The notes under the pieces are model-generated. The model was not told the origin of the DNA. It saw only the letters and a program-made list of their open reading frames with translations, and did no database searches. The translations under genes were made by a program, and so were the position numbers. This document shows, in pieces, positions 46,659 to 58,905 of a stretch of DNA of 64,000 bases. Numbering within the stretch: the stretch's first letter is position 1; every line of letters begins with the position of its first letter. Source of the DNA: Sipunculus nudus (Eukaryota; Annelida; Sipuncula; Golfingiida; Sipunculidae); contig CM049306.1 in NCBI GenBank assembly GCA_026874595.1, positions 103,741,142 to 103,805,141 of the forward strand, given 5' to 3'.

Positions 46659-49600
46659 CTAATTTTTCTCTTGAGTGGATTCCTCAGCTTCATCCTCTGA
46701 TGGTGATTCATTCTCTGGTGACTGTATTTTCTAAAACAGAAATAAATTACTTGAGCTCCTAAACTTATATTGACAGTGGCAATAATTAAAATAAAGTATT
46801 GCTTTTACATACAGAGAAAATGGATAAATATATTAACTTATTACCTATGACCATCATAACTGTATTAAAATCATTTTGGCAACAGTGGGAACTTCAAGTG
46901 AAAAGTTGTATTCAACAACTGAAGTTATGATTCATTTCAAATACATACTGAAAGGTATAAGAGTAACAGAGAGCTGCAAAAATAATTCTTATAAAAAAAG
47001 AAAGTATAAACTTCATGAAAATGTAAAAAAAACTTATAACATCATGACTTGCTCACCAGGTTAAGGAAGTCCATGAACTTGTTAGCATCCATGCCTGTGG
47101 ACAGGTCCACAAAGTCCAGTGGCATTGCGTAATGTTTGTAGGGGTTGGGCTGCACTCCCTGGCAGGTCTTTACACATCTGAAGGCTGGCATCTGCAATTA
47201 GATGTGTCAATATTGCAAGTTTATGTGAACAGTCTCAATACACAATATACAGTGGAACTCCACCATAACCACCACCTTGGGGACTGACCAATGTGGTCAT
47301 AATTGTGGGGGTGTCCCTTTTGTGAAATTCTAAGTTACCTGGATCATATATTCATGACCAAGAAAAGTGGACTTAATTTTGGGGTGGTCACAAATTTGGA
47401 GTGGTTACAAGGTGGGGTTCCACTGTACATGACAGTATTTTTGGCTTTAAAGAACACCTCAAACTTTAAACTATATGCCCTCTCAGTAAAAAATTGCCTC
47501 CTATTTCTAATAATTAATATATATAATAAATAATTTGTAATTTTGTACATGCATTTTGACATTGTCACTCAAGTCAAACTTCAATTATATCAAAAGTATT
47601 ATTGCTGAACAGTTCTTTTGTGTATTTTCAATAACAGCAATGGACTGTTTTTCTGTTGTCAAATATGCCAATAAGAATAATATGACCAGCCATTATCAAA
47701 GTGTATACCTTCACTTCACCGTCAACATCAGTTAGTGGCTCATCCTCGAGCAGTTCCTCCCAGGTAAACAGCAGACTGTCGGTGACCTCTCCATAGGGGT
47801 TAAAATCTAGCAGGTACACCTTACCCTGACAAAACATAGAGGCAAATGTATGTATTAGTCAGGGAAGACAGCTGTAGTCATCTGGCAACATCTGGTGTTC
47901 TCCTGAAAATAGTTGTTTACCAACTGATTTTTTCTTAATAAAGAGAGCAATGTGACAACATTATTTCAGTATTATTTAATTTCAATTTATCTACTTGGAC
48001 ACAAACCACAAATAATATAACTTTTATTGATGTGTAACTATCAGTAGCCTAGTCTTTGAGTAATACTTAAAATGCTTTCCTCTGGCAGTTGTTTATATGT
48101 AGGTTATCATCACTGGTTCTTTGGTGGATTATAAAGAATGTTACCTTAAAAAATAGACTGCATCCTTATGAATACACTTACCTGTTCTTTTCTGTAGACA
48201 TCAAATACATCTGAAAATGAAACAAATGTAATAAATTAATGTATTACTGAATCCACGCAAATACACTGTCAGTCAAAGATGTGATTACTTTTACTTTAGT
48301 GTAAACTGTAAACACATTCTCTACAGTGACTTCTTATAAAATACTATGAGACCTCTATCTCTAAAATACAGGTGCTTTGTAGTGTTACTTAATGCCACCT
48401 TTCTTATCAATTAAAAATGACCTTTTACTACCTTAAGAGTGTAACAACAACCTCTGCTAACTAAATTAAAAAAAAAATTTGATAAAGTGTTATACTCAAC
48501 ATGTCACTCCTTAATACCCCATTAAATGCTAATTTGCTGGCTACAAACTTACAATCAGTGGACTTAAATTTGTCTTTGATGACTCTGTTGAAGAACTCCA
48601 CAATATCATCAGTAACTGTGTGTCTCTGGTTATATACAAACTGGTAGAAACAGCTGTGATGCCTCTGAGATATGCCTGGAATGAAAGAATCGGTTTTTAA
48701 TGGGGCTGTAGCAATAGATAATGCATACCAGTAGATACATGATGACACAGGGTGAATTATATCTGTATCATCTGCTGGTAGGTATATGAGTTCATGTATT
48801 TATATCAAAGTAAAATCCTCTTTATACTGTGCCCTGCTAGTGTAATCTTTGATATGTTACTATTTTACATGCAACCCTCTAGTTTGTTAATACGATGGAA
48901 CCTCACCTATTACAGTATTATTTTTGACAAAACATCTGAATTCTCCAGCTGGGACCAAGTCATGCCATCTCCGTAGTACCAGCTCATACTCTGGTGGCTC
49001 TATCTGCTGGGGATTATAGTCATCACAGTGGTTAAATCTGAAACCAGAAACATGGTGGGTCTCTGTACTGCAATTTTACTAAATCAAACCAAATTTCATA
49101 ACTATTTGTCTATGTATCATACAGAGAACCAGGATCAAAGGTGTGTAGCTGAGTGGCAAGGTTAACCCAAAAGTTTATATATATCTGACAGCTATCATAA
49201 TTTTAAATAGATAAAACATAATAAATTATGATAATTTTTTATTGCCAATATCAGTAGTTTTTATTCTTTCTGATAGAACATTTTTTTTAACTTTTCATTT
49301 ATTTTAACATGATTTTGTAACATTTAAAAACACTTTTGGAAATTGTCATGTAGTTTAATATCAGTCTGCTAAAAAGTTACTTGCAATTACTGGGTGCCTA
49401 AAATAGCTACCTTTTTAAAATTTAAACAAAAAGTTAAAATAATAAAATATCATATGAAAAGGAGTGAACATTTTTTTAATATGTATACAATCAGAAAGAA
49501 CACTACCAGATTTAACATACTGTATACTTTATGCGTCTAATATGGATGTAAAACAACCCTTGGACTGACTTTAGATATTGGGGTTTTTGCAACTCACGGC

Positions 49601-51854
49601 TGAGTAAGATCATGGCTGATAAAATCAGAACTCTTTAACAGCAGGCACAGATCTGTGAGGGAGGTACACTTTAATGTGTTAGTGGCACTGATCCACGAGG
49701 CATCCTGAAAACATCAAACAGAATGTTCAACAATCTCACTCTCATATACTGTATACCAGACACTGTTCTGCAATTATCTTTCTCTCTAAGTTATATACTT
49801 TAAAATAGCAATGATTAACTATTATTATATCAACATTTTTATCAGACATGCATTAATTATTGTTCAGCTCTTGTGACAAACTGTTAAGAAATCATGTCCT
49901 GAAAATGTGTCTTAATGCATTATTTAAGGTAAAGAGAAAAAAATATTTTTAAATCATGATACCTAGATTTTAACTTATAGTTTTTTAACTATATCTCAAC
50001 AACTGCCTTACCCTGGGAGCTTGTTTATCACTATATCTCAACAACTGCCTTACCCTGGGAGCTTGTTTATCACTATATCTCAACAACTGCCTTACCCTGG
50101 GAGCTTGTTTATCACTATATCTTAACCACTTCCTTACCCTGGGAGCTTGTTTATCACTATATCTCAACAACTGCCTTACCCTGGGAGCTTGTTTATCACT
50201 ATATCTCAACAACTGCCTTATCCTGGGAGCTTGTTTATCACTATATCTCAACAACTGCCTTACCCTGGGAGCTTGTTTATCACTATATCTCAACAACTTC
50301 CTTACCCTGGGAGCTTGTTTATCACTATATCTTAACCACTTCCTTACCCTGGGAGCTTGTTTATCACTGTATCTTAACCACTGCCTTACCCTGGGAGCTT
50401 GTTTATCACTATACCTCAACCACTACCTTACCCTGGGAGCTAGTTTTTCACTATATCTCTATAACATTTTTAGCAGGCATACATTCATTAATGTCTACAA
50501 ATCCTCCCTCTGCTCTCATGACAATACTTTTTTTAAGAAATCATGTCCTGAAAAGGGAAAGAGAAAAATTTATATTTAAATAATGAGACCTGAATTATAA
50601 CTAATAGTTTTATCAATACATCTCAACCACTACCTTATATTTGGAGCTTCTTTATCAGTATATCTCAACAACTGTCATACCCTAGGAACTTGTTTTATCC
50701 CAACATCTCAACCATTTTCTTAGTCAGGGAGCTTGTTTAATCTCTAAAAGACATGCATTACCCTAGAAGCTTGTTTTATCACTAAAAATCCCTGCCTTAC
50801 CCTGTGAGATTGTATTATCTCTATAAAACCCTGCCTTACCCTGGGAGCTTGTTTTATCTTTATAAAACCCTGCCTTACCCTGTGAGCTTGTTTTATCTTT
50901 ATAAAACCCTGCCTTACCCTTGGAGCTTGTTTTATCTCTATAAAACCCTGCCTTACCCTTGGAGCTTGTTTTATCTCTATAACCCTGCCTTACCCTTGGA
51001 GCTTGTTTTATCTCTATAACCCTGCCTTACCCTGGGAGCACTCCAGTTCAGCTTTGGAAACACTTCTCCCCCAAGAGCTCTGATCGCTCTCTTTACATCT
51101 GCCTCAAACTTTGGGAACTTAGGTGCCTGAAATCGAATATATAAACTCTATAATAAAGCAGTGAAACAATCTAGAATTGTAAGTAAATATAAATTTTATG
51201 CAAATACCAAATGCTGATATGAAAGAAATTTTTTACAAAAAGAATTACCGCCTAATATTCTACACTTCATAGTGTATATTAATAAGGCTGATATTATTCA
51301 AATGGAATTAATGATTTGTTTTTTATGAACCATAGAAGATTTCAACATCCTTCTGAACAGGGCTGGGAATAAAATAGTACCCTTAGTTGAGTAAAAATAT
51401 GACACAATCTGTGTAACTACAGTTAGATTTGATCCCAGTACCTCCAGCTGACAAGGGGATTGTCTTCATTTTTAACAATATCAGTTAACTGTAGAGTTTA
51501 GCAAATTTTTTTATGTCCAGACATTTAACATGAAGGATATCAGAATACTGGTAATCATTTAAAGTATCTGTATTCATGTGGATTTCTGTAACTTTTTTAG
51601 TATGTCATGGCAGCCATGCTAAAAATACATTGATTCTGCTGAAGTGAACCAACCAGCCTCCTCAGAAGGTAAGTGTGTGATATAACGAGTGATGGCTCTG
51701 ATGATTTTTGTACAAGGATTAAGACTTGCAGAGTTTCATCTCATGAGGAGGGCCTTTTATCATATTATCAACAAGAATGTGCAAAGGGAATCTTGATATT
51801 GTCAAAACTGCATACTTGTATTATCATAATATTTCTCTGTTAATATTTAAATAT

Positions 51855-51921
<67 letters not shown>

Positions 51922-54900
51922 GGATATTTATTTTTTCAGCATTCTGTCCTACTCTTAGTCTCTTACATATAATAATGTTAGCACATCAGGAAGCAAATGG
52001 TTTAGATCTTTACGAACAGATTTCTAAGCATTATTCAATACCTGATGCATAGTTTAATAACACATAAATATCTATCACTATATTTCATGCTTGAATAATA
52101 TGTGCTGAATCACAGCTTTTTACCTGGACTTCTGTGCTCTGATCATCCCATGACTGCAAATATAGAAAAGAAAAATCATACACATTAGTGTTATAAATGT
52201 GCATACTTTTGTAAATTTGTTATCGGTATGTATGAATGATAATTTTCCTACATCAAAAGATACAATTTGTTAGCAATTTACAAATCAATAAAATTTTTTA
52301 ATGAATATACACTTTAAGGAACCATTCCATAAAGGAAATGGGTAAAAGTATGATGACTATGGATATTGGATCTATTCTCATTTAATTAATTTTACTCTCT
52401 AATGCACACTCAAGAAAATTTTAGTACCCTTATAATAAAGTGATTCACTAGAAAACAGTCACTGGGAAGTGCTTAATTTCAAGCAATTATCACAAATAGC
52501 AACACAGACTTTTGACAGACTTAATCTTATGATTTATTTGATATTTATCAGTTTAATAATTTTACTGATTTTAAACTCGAAGGTTCCTATTCCAACTAAA
52601 ATTTAAGGTGCATCAACACAAGACTTACCTCATGATCTTCGTCATCACTGTAGTTGCTGCTTCCTTGGGGATTCTGTACACACCTGTTGGTAATACAAAA
52701 CAAATATCACAGAATTATATTTGTTTTTAAAAAAGTTATTTCTAAAACAATAAAATACATTTCTTCCCCAGCTGCCATTTATTTTTACCAAGTAAATATT
52801 TAAATAAACTCGTAGTATTATCAATACAGTTCTACTTTTGTATGATTTCAAAATTATGATAACATAATATGATTAATATAATTAAAGCAGGTTATATTTG
52901 ATGTGGTATTTTTATGGTCATCCACTTTCTTCAAGTTTCTGTGAAACTATACCTCATGAATTTTCTCCTTACCACAGTGCTAAAGGAAATTATCACTAGG
53001 TTCAAAATTAAATCTGAGTTAACACAATATCTATACACTTAACTCTTAACAGAATAATAAGTAAATAATATAATTTTATATTCATTACTGAGGAACATCA
53101 TCATTGTTTCTGCTATAGTAAAACTAATTGTTCTTCTGCAGAACTTATCCAACATTAAAACCTACCCCTCCGGAAGTACTAGACCATCAGCAAGCAGATA
53201 ATCTACAAACTCTTTTGGGAGAGGTAATATGCGACTGGAATATAAAGGAAAATATTAACAATTAAACTTTTTTAAATATCACAGTCTTCATAACATTTAA
53301 GCAACATTACAAGGTATAACATATATATTTGTATTTTAAGGTCATTAAAATGTTTAAATGATAGGTAAAGAATAGATAACATTTACACAAATTTCATAAT
53401 AGACTGTACAAAGAGTCAGGACAAAAATGCCATGAAACTTTTATTATTTTTATATAATAATCAGAGCTAATGCAAACTTTCAATCTTGTATTAACCCAAT
53501 TCCATTTTGAACTAGAATATGGAAAGTTGACAAGCGACTTAAGGTATTTGTTGAATCACAGATATGGATAAAGTGAGGCATGGAATCTCTTCTAATGTAA
53601 CAGCCCACCAGGTTGATGACATCAGAGAACCCCCAAGTATCTCAAATTGAACAGATGGAAGAAAATAAAAACATTTTTGTAGGTGGCGCCACCAGCCTTG
53701 TGTACAAAATTATGCCATTCGAGATGTATGGACAAGCAAAATTTCAGGCCAATATGTCAAACCACTCCTGAGATAAATGCATGGATGAGTTCTACAAATA
53801 CATGATTATCCGGAAAAAAACTTGTTTGATCCAGGACTATGGATAAAAGTGGGTTTTATCCAGCTTAATCCATATTATGCAGGATTAAACTGGATCAAAC
53901 TAAAAATCTTTTTGTAAATTTAATTAAATAAACATAAATGCTAATCTGAATTAATAAGTTCATAAGGTTTATCAATATATTGACAATATAAAAGCTAGAT
54001 ATATCTACTTGGCAAGTTCCTCCAGGTTCATGAATCACTTTTTGTCAGCAAAACCACCTGCTTGTGTATGAGAAAGTTATCCAAGATGGATGGACAAGCC
54101 AAATTTCAAGGCCATACACTGAACCACTTCTGAGACAAATATCTGCTTCACAGACAGAATACACCCAAACTTTGGATAAAACTGGATAAAACCTGTTTCA
54201 CATAATAGTCAACATAAACTGGATAAAACCTGGTTTATCCTTTCAGTTTTATCCGGATTAATCTATTGGATTAATCTGTCTGTGGATAAAACTGCCTACC
54301 CTGATATGTGGAACCAACTGCTTGTGAATGAGAAAGTTTTCCCAGATGGATGAACATGCCAAATTTCAAGGTCATACACTGAACCACTTCTGAGACATGA
54401 GTAATTTTTTTTCAAAAGCAAATGAACAAATTTATGCCATATGAAACAATTGTAAATGGTGATATCAGTCTTTAGTTCAAGATGGATTTATCCAAGGTCT
54501 ATGGACATCCACAATTTCAGCCCAGTACATTGGACCACTCCTGAGAAATTGGCCATCATTACTGAAAAAAAAAGATGCACAGATGGTTGCTATGGGAAAA
54601 GCATTGCAGGTGGCACCATCAATCTTTGTTAGGCACCAGTTCACGTAAACCAATAATTATGCTGGGTTTCAGAAAGATCAGTCCAGGGGTCTCAGACAAG
54701 GTGGCAGCAGAGGATCTCAGCTGATAACATAGTATCTGCAAAACTCTGTTTTTCTGGATACAACTATTGTATATAAAAACTGTTACTCTTGATTCATACA
54801 CTATGTAAAGTTAATCTTTCAGTACAAATTTTCTGGTAAGGCCAAAAATTAACAAGTAGCCCATGTGCCATGACGCTCAGCTGAATTCAAGGAATGTTGA

Positions 54901-56106
54901 ACAATGAGCAAAATGAGTGCCAGAGTGCAAAAAAATCATGAATTTTGTGAAGAGTCCTTAGAAATGGGTTTCAGTGGGTTTTTGGACAGATGACAACTTC
55001 ATTTGAAGGTCTCATAAATAGAAAAAAAAATGTGTAAAAATTTGATAAAATAAAGGGAGTGCCACCAGTCTGCAGGAACTGATGAAACACTCCATGATCA
55101 ATATATATCCAAAGAATCATGGCTATCAAGGCATTAGTTGTTCAGATACTGGAGCTTTTGTTTGTATCAAATTTTTAATTATTCTGAGGGGTACTTACTA
55201 TGAAGGATATGGGTAACAGAGACCTAATTACATGTTTTCACAGAGACTTTTCATGGACCTCACTTGATGTCAAGTTAGAAGAATCGAGGTCAAGCGGTTA
55301 CAATTTGTGCCCTGTTAAAAGATGACAGCTTCTTTGAAGGTCTCAAAAATAAAGAAAAAAAATTCGTAAAAATTGGAAAAAAATACAGGTGGTGCCACCA
55401 GTTTGCAGGAACTGACGGAACATCCAATGATCAATATTCATGCAAAGATTCATGGTGATCAATGCAGTAGTTGTTCAGATACTTGAGCTTTTGTATAAAA
55501 TTTTGCATTATTCTGGGGGGGGGGGGGGGGTACTTTGGAGCGCCATAGCTCAAAGGATATTGGTAACAGAGACCTAATTTCAGATTTTCAAGGAGATTTT
55601 TCATGGACCTCCCTGGATGTCAAGTGAGAAGATTCCAGGTCCAGTGGTTACGATTTGTGCCCTGTTAACGGACGGCCGGATGGACTACGGACGAAGGGTG
55701 ATCGCTATAGCTCAGATGAGTTTCAAGCAGCTGAGCTAAAAAAGGTATGGATCTCAGGCACTTTTTTTAAATCAGTACCGACAGGTGATTTTTTCTAATT
55801 TTTTTGTGTTTTGATAAAAATGTCATATGATCAAGAAAAAGTATGATAATAACAGAATTTTTTTGCTAAACAGGTAAAAGCCCTACATCACAAAGGAAAT
55901 CATATAAAAATTGTATTATTTTAACTTCTTGAAAGATGAAAATCAAAATAAAAATTTTTGATGGGGGCGGGGGGGTTAAATTTAGGCAGGTGGTGCCTCA
56001 GAACCATACCTTTTTTTTTCCCTTATACATACCTTTTAATTGTGGCCTCCTTGAACTGATTATACCAGCTGGAGAATATACACTGCTTAACTTGATCAAC
56101 CTTCAT
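46659..56106 (-). CDS. CDC123: CDC123, eIF2 assembly chaperone (ATP-grasp), 12 coding exons
   Basis: Cdc123 binds the C-terminal domain of eIF2-gamma and promotes assembly of the eIF2 heterotrimer in the cytoplasm. Exons in transcript order: 56106-56033, 53234-53166, 52683-52629, 52153-52124, 51126-51031, 49704-49598, 49037-48907, 48675-48553, 48210-48182, 47825-47709, 47191-47057, 46730-46659. All are phase-consistent and give 345 codons plus stop (human protein about 336). Recognised blocks: [18 protein letters not shown] at the start, [12 protein letters not shown], the acidic stretch [17 protein letters not shown] (ends residue 108), [58 protein letters not shown] (D245 and N247 correspond to Mg-ATP ligands) and LDFVDLSTG near the end. 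Nothing essential is missing, so the gene looks functional. The intron after residue 108 holds a minisatellite built from the exon's own splice donor. Confidence 0.95.
47250..47425. mobile_element. 176-bp MITE with CAGTGGAAC inverted ends
   Basis: It begins CAGTGGAACTCCACC and ends GGTGGGGTTCCACTG, flanked on both sides by TA (47248-47249 and 47426-47427). A TA duplication and CAGTGGAAC-type ends indicate the Tc1/mariner-pogo (Tigger-like) group. It lies in the CDC123 intron between the last-but-two and last-but-one coding exons. Confidence 0.75.
49988..50450 (-). repeat. 42-bp minisatellite, about 11 copies, containing a splice-donor copy
   Basis: In the CDC123 sense each unit contains GCTCCCAGGGTAAGGCAG. 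That is exactly the last nine bases of exon 5 plus the first nine of its intron. About 24 further bases (TTGTTGAGATATAGTGATAAACAAG-like) complete the unit. As 42 is divisible by three, the minus strand has a 144-codon frame of 14-residue repeats ([14 protein letters not shown]), in which APR is the same reading as the exon's own C-terminal SAPR. Confidence 0.92.
50600..51030 (-). repeat. 36-38-bp repeat, proximal part of the splice-donor array
   Basis: Continuation of the same array up to the real exon end at 51031. Six well-preserved units read, in the CDC123 sense, CAAGCTCC(A/C)AGGGTAAGG, then CAGGGTT(TT)ATAGAGATAAAA. Further left the units are more degenerate. The unit immediately beside the exon is part of the genuine exon/intron junction, so the array most simply arose by tandem amplification of that junction. 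Confidence 0.88.
51858..51919. repeat. (TA)n microsatellite
   Basis: About 60 bp of uninterrupted TA dinucleotides in a CDC123 intron. Confidence 0.95.
53600..54775 (-). mobile_element. Inverted, diverged relative of the element at 13022-14844
   Basis: On the minus strand the right edge begins TTGTATCCAGAAAAACAGAG then TTTTGCAGATACTATG. This matches the 5' end of the 13022 element (TTGTATCCGCCAAAACAGAG). GGCGCCACC-type words recur at about 53681 and 54612, and 'GACAAGC(A/C)AAATTTCA' units recur about every 300 bp. Between them, 53815-54300 is a cluster of GGATAAAAC and GTTTTATCC words that may be a separate insertion. The left boundary is not clear. Confidence 0.45.
54852..55740 (-). mobile_element. 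Hairpin-ended repeat element, inverted
   Basis: Read on the minus strand, it starts TAGCTCAGCTGCTTG...CATCTGAGCTATAG at 55740. It contains a GTCCGTAGTCCATCCGGCC run and units with 'AACAGGGCACAAAT' and 'GGTCCATGAAAA'. It ends with ATTCAGCTGAGCGTCATGG, a hairpin, and CTTGTT at 54852. It is the same family as 28339-29537. A G-run at about 55507-55528 is prominent. Confidence 0.6.
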
Positions 56107-56639
56107 GATTATTAATTACAACCTGTAACAAAAATAAGTATTATCTAAAAAAATTGTGAACATGTAGGGTCTAAACTTTTGCTCGAATACCCCTAGCAAT
56201 GTAAACTTATAAGTTATATCTTTTGCATGAACACTTCAATGGATAATACAAATGTCTGTTATATGCATGTATCTGACTACCTCAATAAAATCAATAAATC
56301 AAGAAAAGTTACTGACCTTTATACTAAGAAACATACCAGTTTTGGTGATTTTGGTCCATGTATCAATTTATAGCTACAAGCAAAGTGCCATCACTCAAGT
56401 AGATGGGGAACCATTTTGTATTTGAACAGTTAAATTAAATGGATGGTGGGGGCTGCTGTGGCCACACCCCTACTTACAAAGTGAAGCCCCCCCCCCCCCC
56501 CCTGGACCATTCCTTTAATATAACAAACTCCAGGTGTGGGTAAATTCCAAAATAGGAATTTCTCAGGAAAAAAAAAATAATTGGCCTTTGACAAAGGCTT
56601 TGTAATGAAGCAACAACATATGGGACACTAGCCCTAGCT

Positions 56640-56940
56640 TCTCTGATCTCTCCCCATGCGATGTTTTCCTCCCCTGTGAGTGAGCTCTAGTAAAAGGTGT
56701 TTGAAAACTGGAGATATTCCAGAGGACAATAAAACTATAATATCCTGGCTAAAAAGTTTCAGATATAAGAATACAAACATATCTTTATCATGTGTTAGCA
56801 TAACATACCACTTAAACATTGTTAAGTCCTTTAAATCTCCGTCTAAAGTGGTAAAAACAGAGGAGGATTTCCCCCACATTAAACGTCATACCCTCCATCA
56901 ACCTCCAGCGCAGGGTCAAAATCAGTTGTGTTTAACTTGA
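56640..56940 (+). other. Unidentified open frame in the CDC123 5' intron
   Basis: A plus-strand frame runs about 86 codons (KTGDIPEDNKTIISWLKSF ... KVVKTEEDFPHIKRH). It has no family resemblance I can name and no splice context. It may be a chance frame or a dead-element piece. Confidence 0.15.
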
Positions 56941-57329
56941 CATTTATGGTAAATCTTCTGTATGGAGAATGATGTGTCCCAACATTAGGAACATATGTCA
57001 GGTGCAAGGGGGCTAAACTTTTCAAGTGGATAAACTGAGCAAAATTTTTTGTTCATTCAAGTACATAAACATTTTCTTGCCACAAAAGTTTAGGTTTCCC
57101 TGTCATAAATTAACATAATATTTTATTTTATAAGTTATGCAATTTTTTGTACAGTACAGAAATTACGTTTATTCAGTTTTCTTGAAGCTTTTTATGCAGT
57201 TCCATGGATACCTAAAAATTTGCAGTTAATGTGACACCTGTTTTGATCAATCACACATACAAGCCCAATAATGGCCAATTCTGAACATGTAACTTTTTAT
57301 TTATTTATTCTAGTTTATAGTAATTATAC

Positions 57330-57420
57330 CTTGTCCTTGTCAAACTGTTATAATCCGTGTCTTCACTATCTGTATATATGATGGCGCTAGATGCTTATAA
57401 ATTTTTGCCACTGCTCTCCT
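57330..57420 (-). other. CDC123: Probable 5' non-coding exon of CDC123
   Basis: In the CDC123 sense this ends GACAAGGACAAG followed by the donor GTATAATTACT. A good acceptor (TATTTTTGTTACAG) precedes the exon holding the ATG, whose right edge is 56122. The word GCGCCATC near 57380 could lie close to the transcription start. The 5' edge is not determined. Confidence 0.4.
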
Positions 57421-57494
57421 TGACTGGTGTTGTAGTCCTGACTGTTGTCTGCCCGTAGTGTTTGTTTACTCTACTACGTCTCCAGCTGTCTCCG

Positions 57495-57503
57495 TCAGTC
57501 CGT
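57495..57503. repeat. Left target-site duplication TCAGTCCGT
   Basis: A perfect 9-bp direct repeat of 59492-59500, immediately outside the terminal inverted repeat. Confidence 0.85.
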
Positions 57504-57607
57504 GGCTGTGTGTAAAACCTGGACGCCGGAAGTCGGACGCCGATTTTACAAATATCGACATATTTTAATAAGTACTCATCAAATACCTATTAAATTTCAC
57601 ATGGCCA

Positions 57608-57945
57608 TTGTCCTTAAATAGATCTTTGATCTTACGTAGTAACGTGAATAAATAAGGACTAATTATAATTTTATTTACCTTCATTCATCTCGGACGTCAG
57701 TCGGACGTCGGCTGGACGTCAACTGGAATGCAAGTATTTTGCAATTATGGTAAAATTTATCTGTGCAAAAAGTACTCAGATATATAGTTTTTGAATAAAA
57801 ACTCAAGCACAGCCAATCCTAGGCTTCAATTCCCCACATTAATTTAGTTATCACTTATTTTGTTACACTCAGATGCCGCAGGGAGTTTATCAAGGGCTGT
57901 TCCACAAAATAGGACACCCTTTCCGTCACACCTGTCTGACCCCAT
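57608..57945. repeat. Insertion splitting the left inverted repeat
   Basis: This segment has no counterpart in the right inverted repeat: sequence matching the right end stops at CATGGCCA and resumes at AGGGCGCTCG. It contains a local triplicate of GGACGTC(A/G) at about 57690-57722. No terminal repeat or target duplication of its own was clear. Confidence 0.5.
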
Positions 57946-58071
57946 AGGGCGCTCGTGTCTGTTCCATGTGCATTTTTAATAATCATAATTAATAATTAAA
58001 ATAAAAATAATATTAAAAATATTAATCATAATAATAATGATGATGATAGTAATAATAATGATATAAATGAG

Positions 58072-58905
58072 ATGGTAGTTGAAGGAATGAATTATGCAAA
58101 TGTGGAGCAGTTTTTCCAAGCAGCAAAGGCCAAGAGATATGGAGCAACAGCATTAACAGAGGCCATCATGGCCACCAAAAATCCATGGAAGATTAAGGAG
58201 CTTGGTCAGGTAGTTCCACTTGGTGGTGACTGGGAAAGCGTAAAGGAGGAAGTCATGACAAGAGCTCTAACTGCCAAATTTAGCAATAAGGCCCTTCAGC
58301 AGCTTCTACTGGCCACATCTCCAAAATACCTCGCAGAAGGGACAACTGATCGCTATTGGGGGATTGGAGTTTATCACGGGAACATCCATCAGGTCCAGCC
58401 AGCTGACTGGAGGGGAAAGAACAGACTGGGTGTCATCTTAATGGACATCAGAAGTCTTGTGCCCAGGCCAGATCTACCAAGACTTTTGGTATTTTGGGCC
58501 AGTGAGGTCAAACGACTGGAGTGGTATGTTCGGGAGATGGCCACAGTCCCAAGCCATCAACAGATTGCTTTCATTGGACGAGGTGGAATGACTGTAAAGA
58601 AGGCAGAGTCTGCTATGTCACTGGTAGATTTCTACAAGCCAGATACAGTTATTATTCATCTGGGAGGGAATGATGTGTCTGCTGACAGCACTACACCAAG
58701 CAAAGTGGTGAAAGGACTCATGGGCCTGGCAAACTGTATCTCAAGCAACTTTGCTGTGAAAAAGATGGTTTTCTCTCCACTACTAGCTAGATTTTCACCA
58801 TATTGTGGCAGAAACTATCCACAAGATTATGAGAAAAGAAGGAAAGCGGTTAACAAGATGTTGAAAACGAATCCAAGAAGAAAGGATTTACTGTTGTTAA
58901 AGTAA
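58072..58905 (+). CDS. NADAR-SGNH fusion protein, intronless, probably decayed
   Basis: Residues 1 to about 125 are a NADAR (YbiA/DUF1768) domain. NYANVEQFFQAAKAKRYG, ALTAKFSNKALQQLLLAT and TTDRYWGIG (W96) match the family's conserved blocks. The family is linked to NAD/ADP-ribose-type substrates and to N-glycosidase chemistry on riboflavin precursors. Residues about 135-277 are SGNH-hydrolase-like: IAFIGRGGMTV, then VIIHLGGNDVSADS (G-x-N-D block). The expected nucleophile block appears only as LLVFWASEVKRLEWY, without a clear GDS. The N-terminal strand before the first NADAR helix is absent: the ATG at 58072 follows a low-complexity ATAATGATG tract. The frame ends at TAA where the C-terminal catalytic D-x-x-H block continues one frame away. 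It lies wholly inside the TIR element, so it is cargo. Activity is doubtful. Confidence 0.7.
   Translation: MVVEGMNYANVEQFFQAAKAKRYGATALTEAIMATKNPWKIKELGQVVPLGGDWESVKEEVMTRALTAKFSNKALQQLLLATSPKYLAEGTTDRYWGIGVYHGNIHQVQPADWRGKNRLGVILMDIRSLVPRPDLPRLLVFWASEVKRLEWYVREMATVPSHQQIAFIGRGGMTVKKAESAMSLVDFYKPDTVIIHLGGNDVSADSTTPSKVVKGLMGLANCISSNFAVKKMVFSPLLARFSPYCGRNYPQDYEKRRKAVNKMLKTNPRRKDLLLLK

Noticed and set aside
49985-50419. 144-codon minus-strand ORF with a 14-residue repeat
   Set aside because: It is the translation of a 42-bp intronic minisatellite. It is in frame with CDC123 exon 5 locally but is separated from it by the more irregular proximal part of the array.
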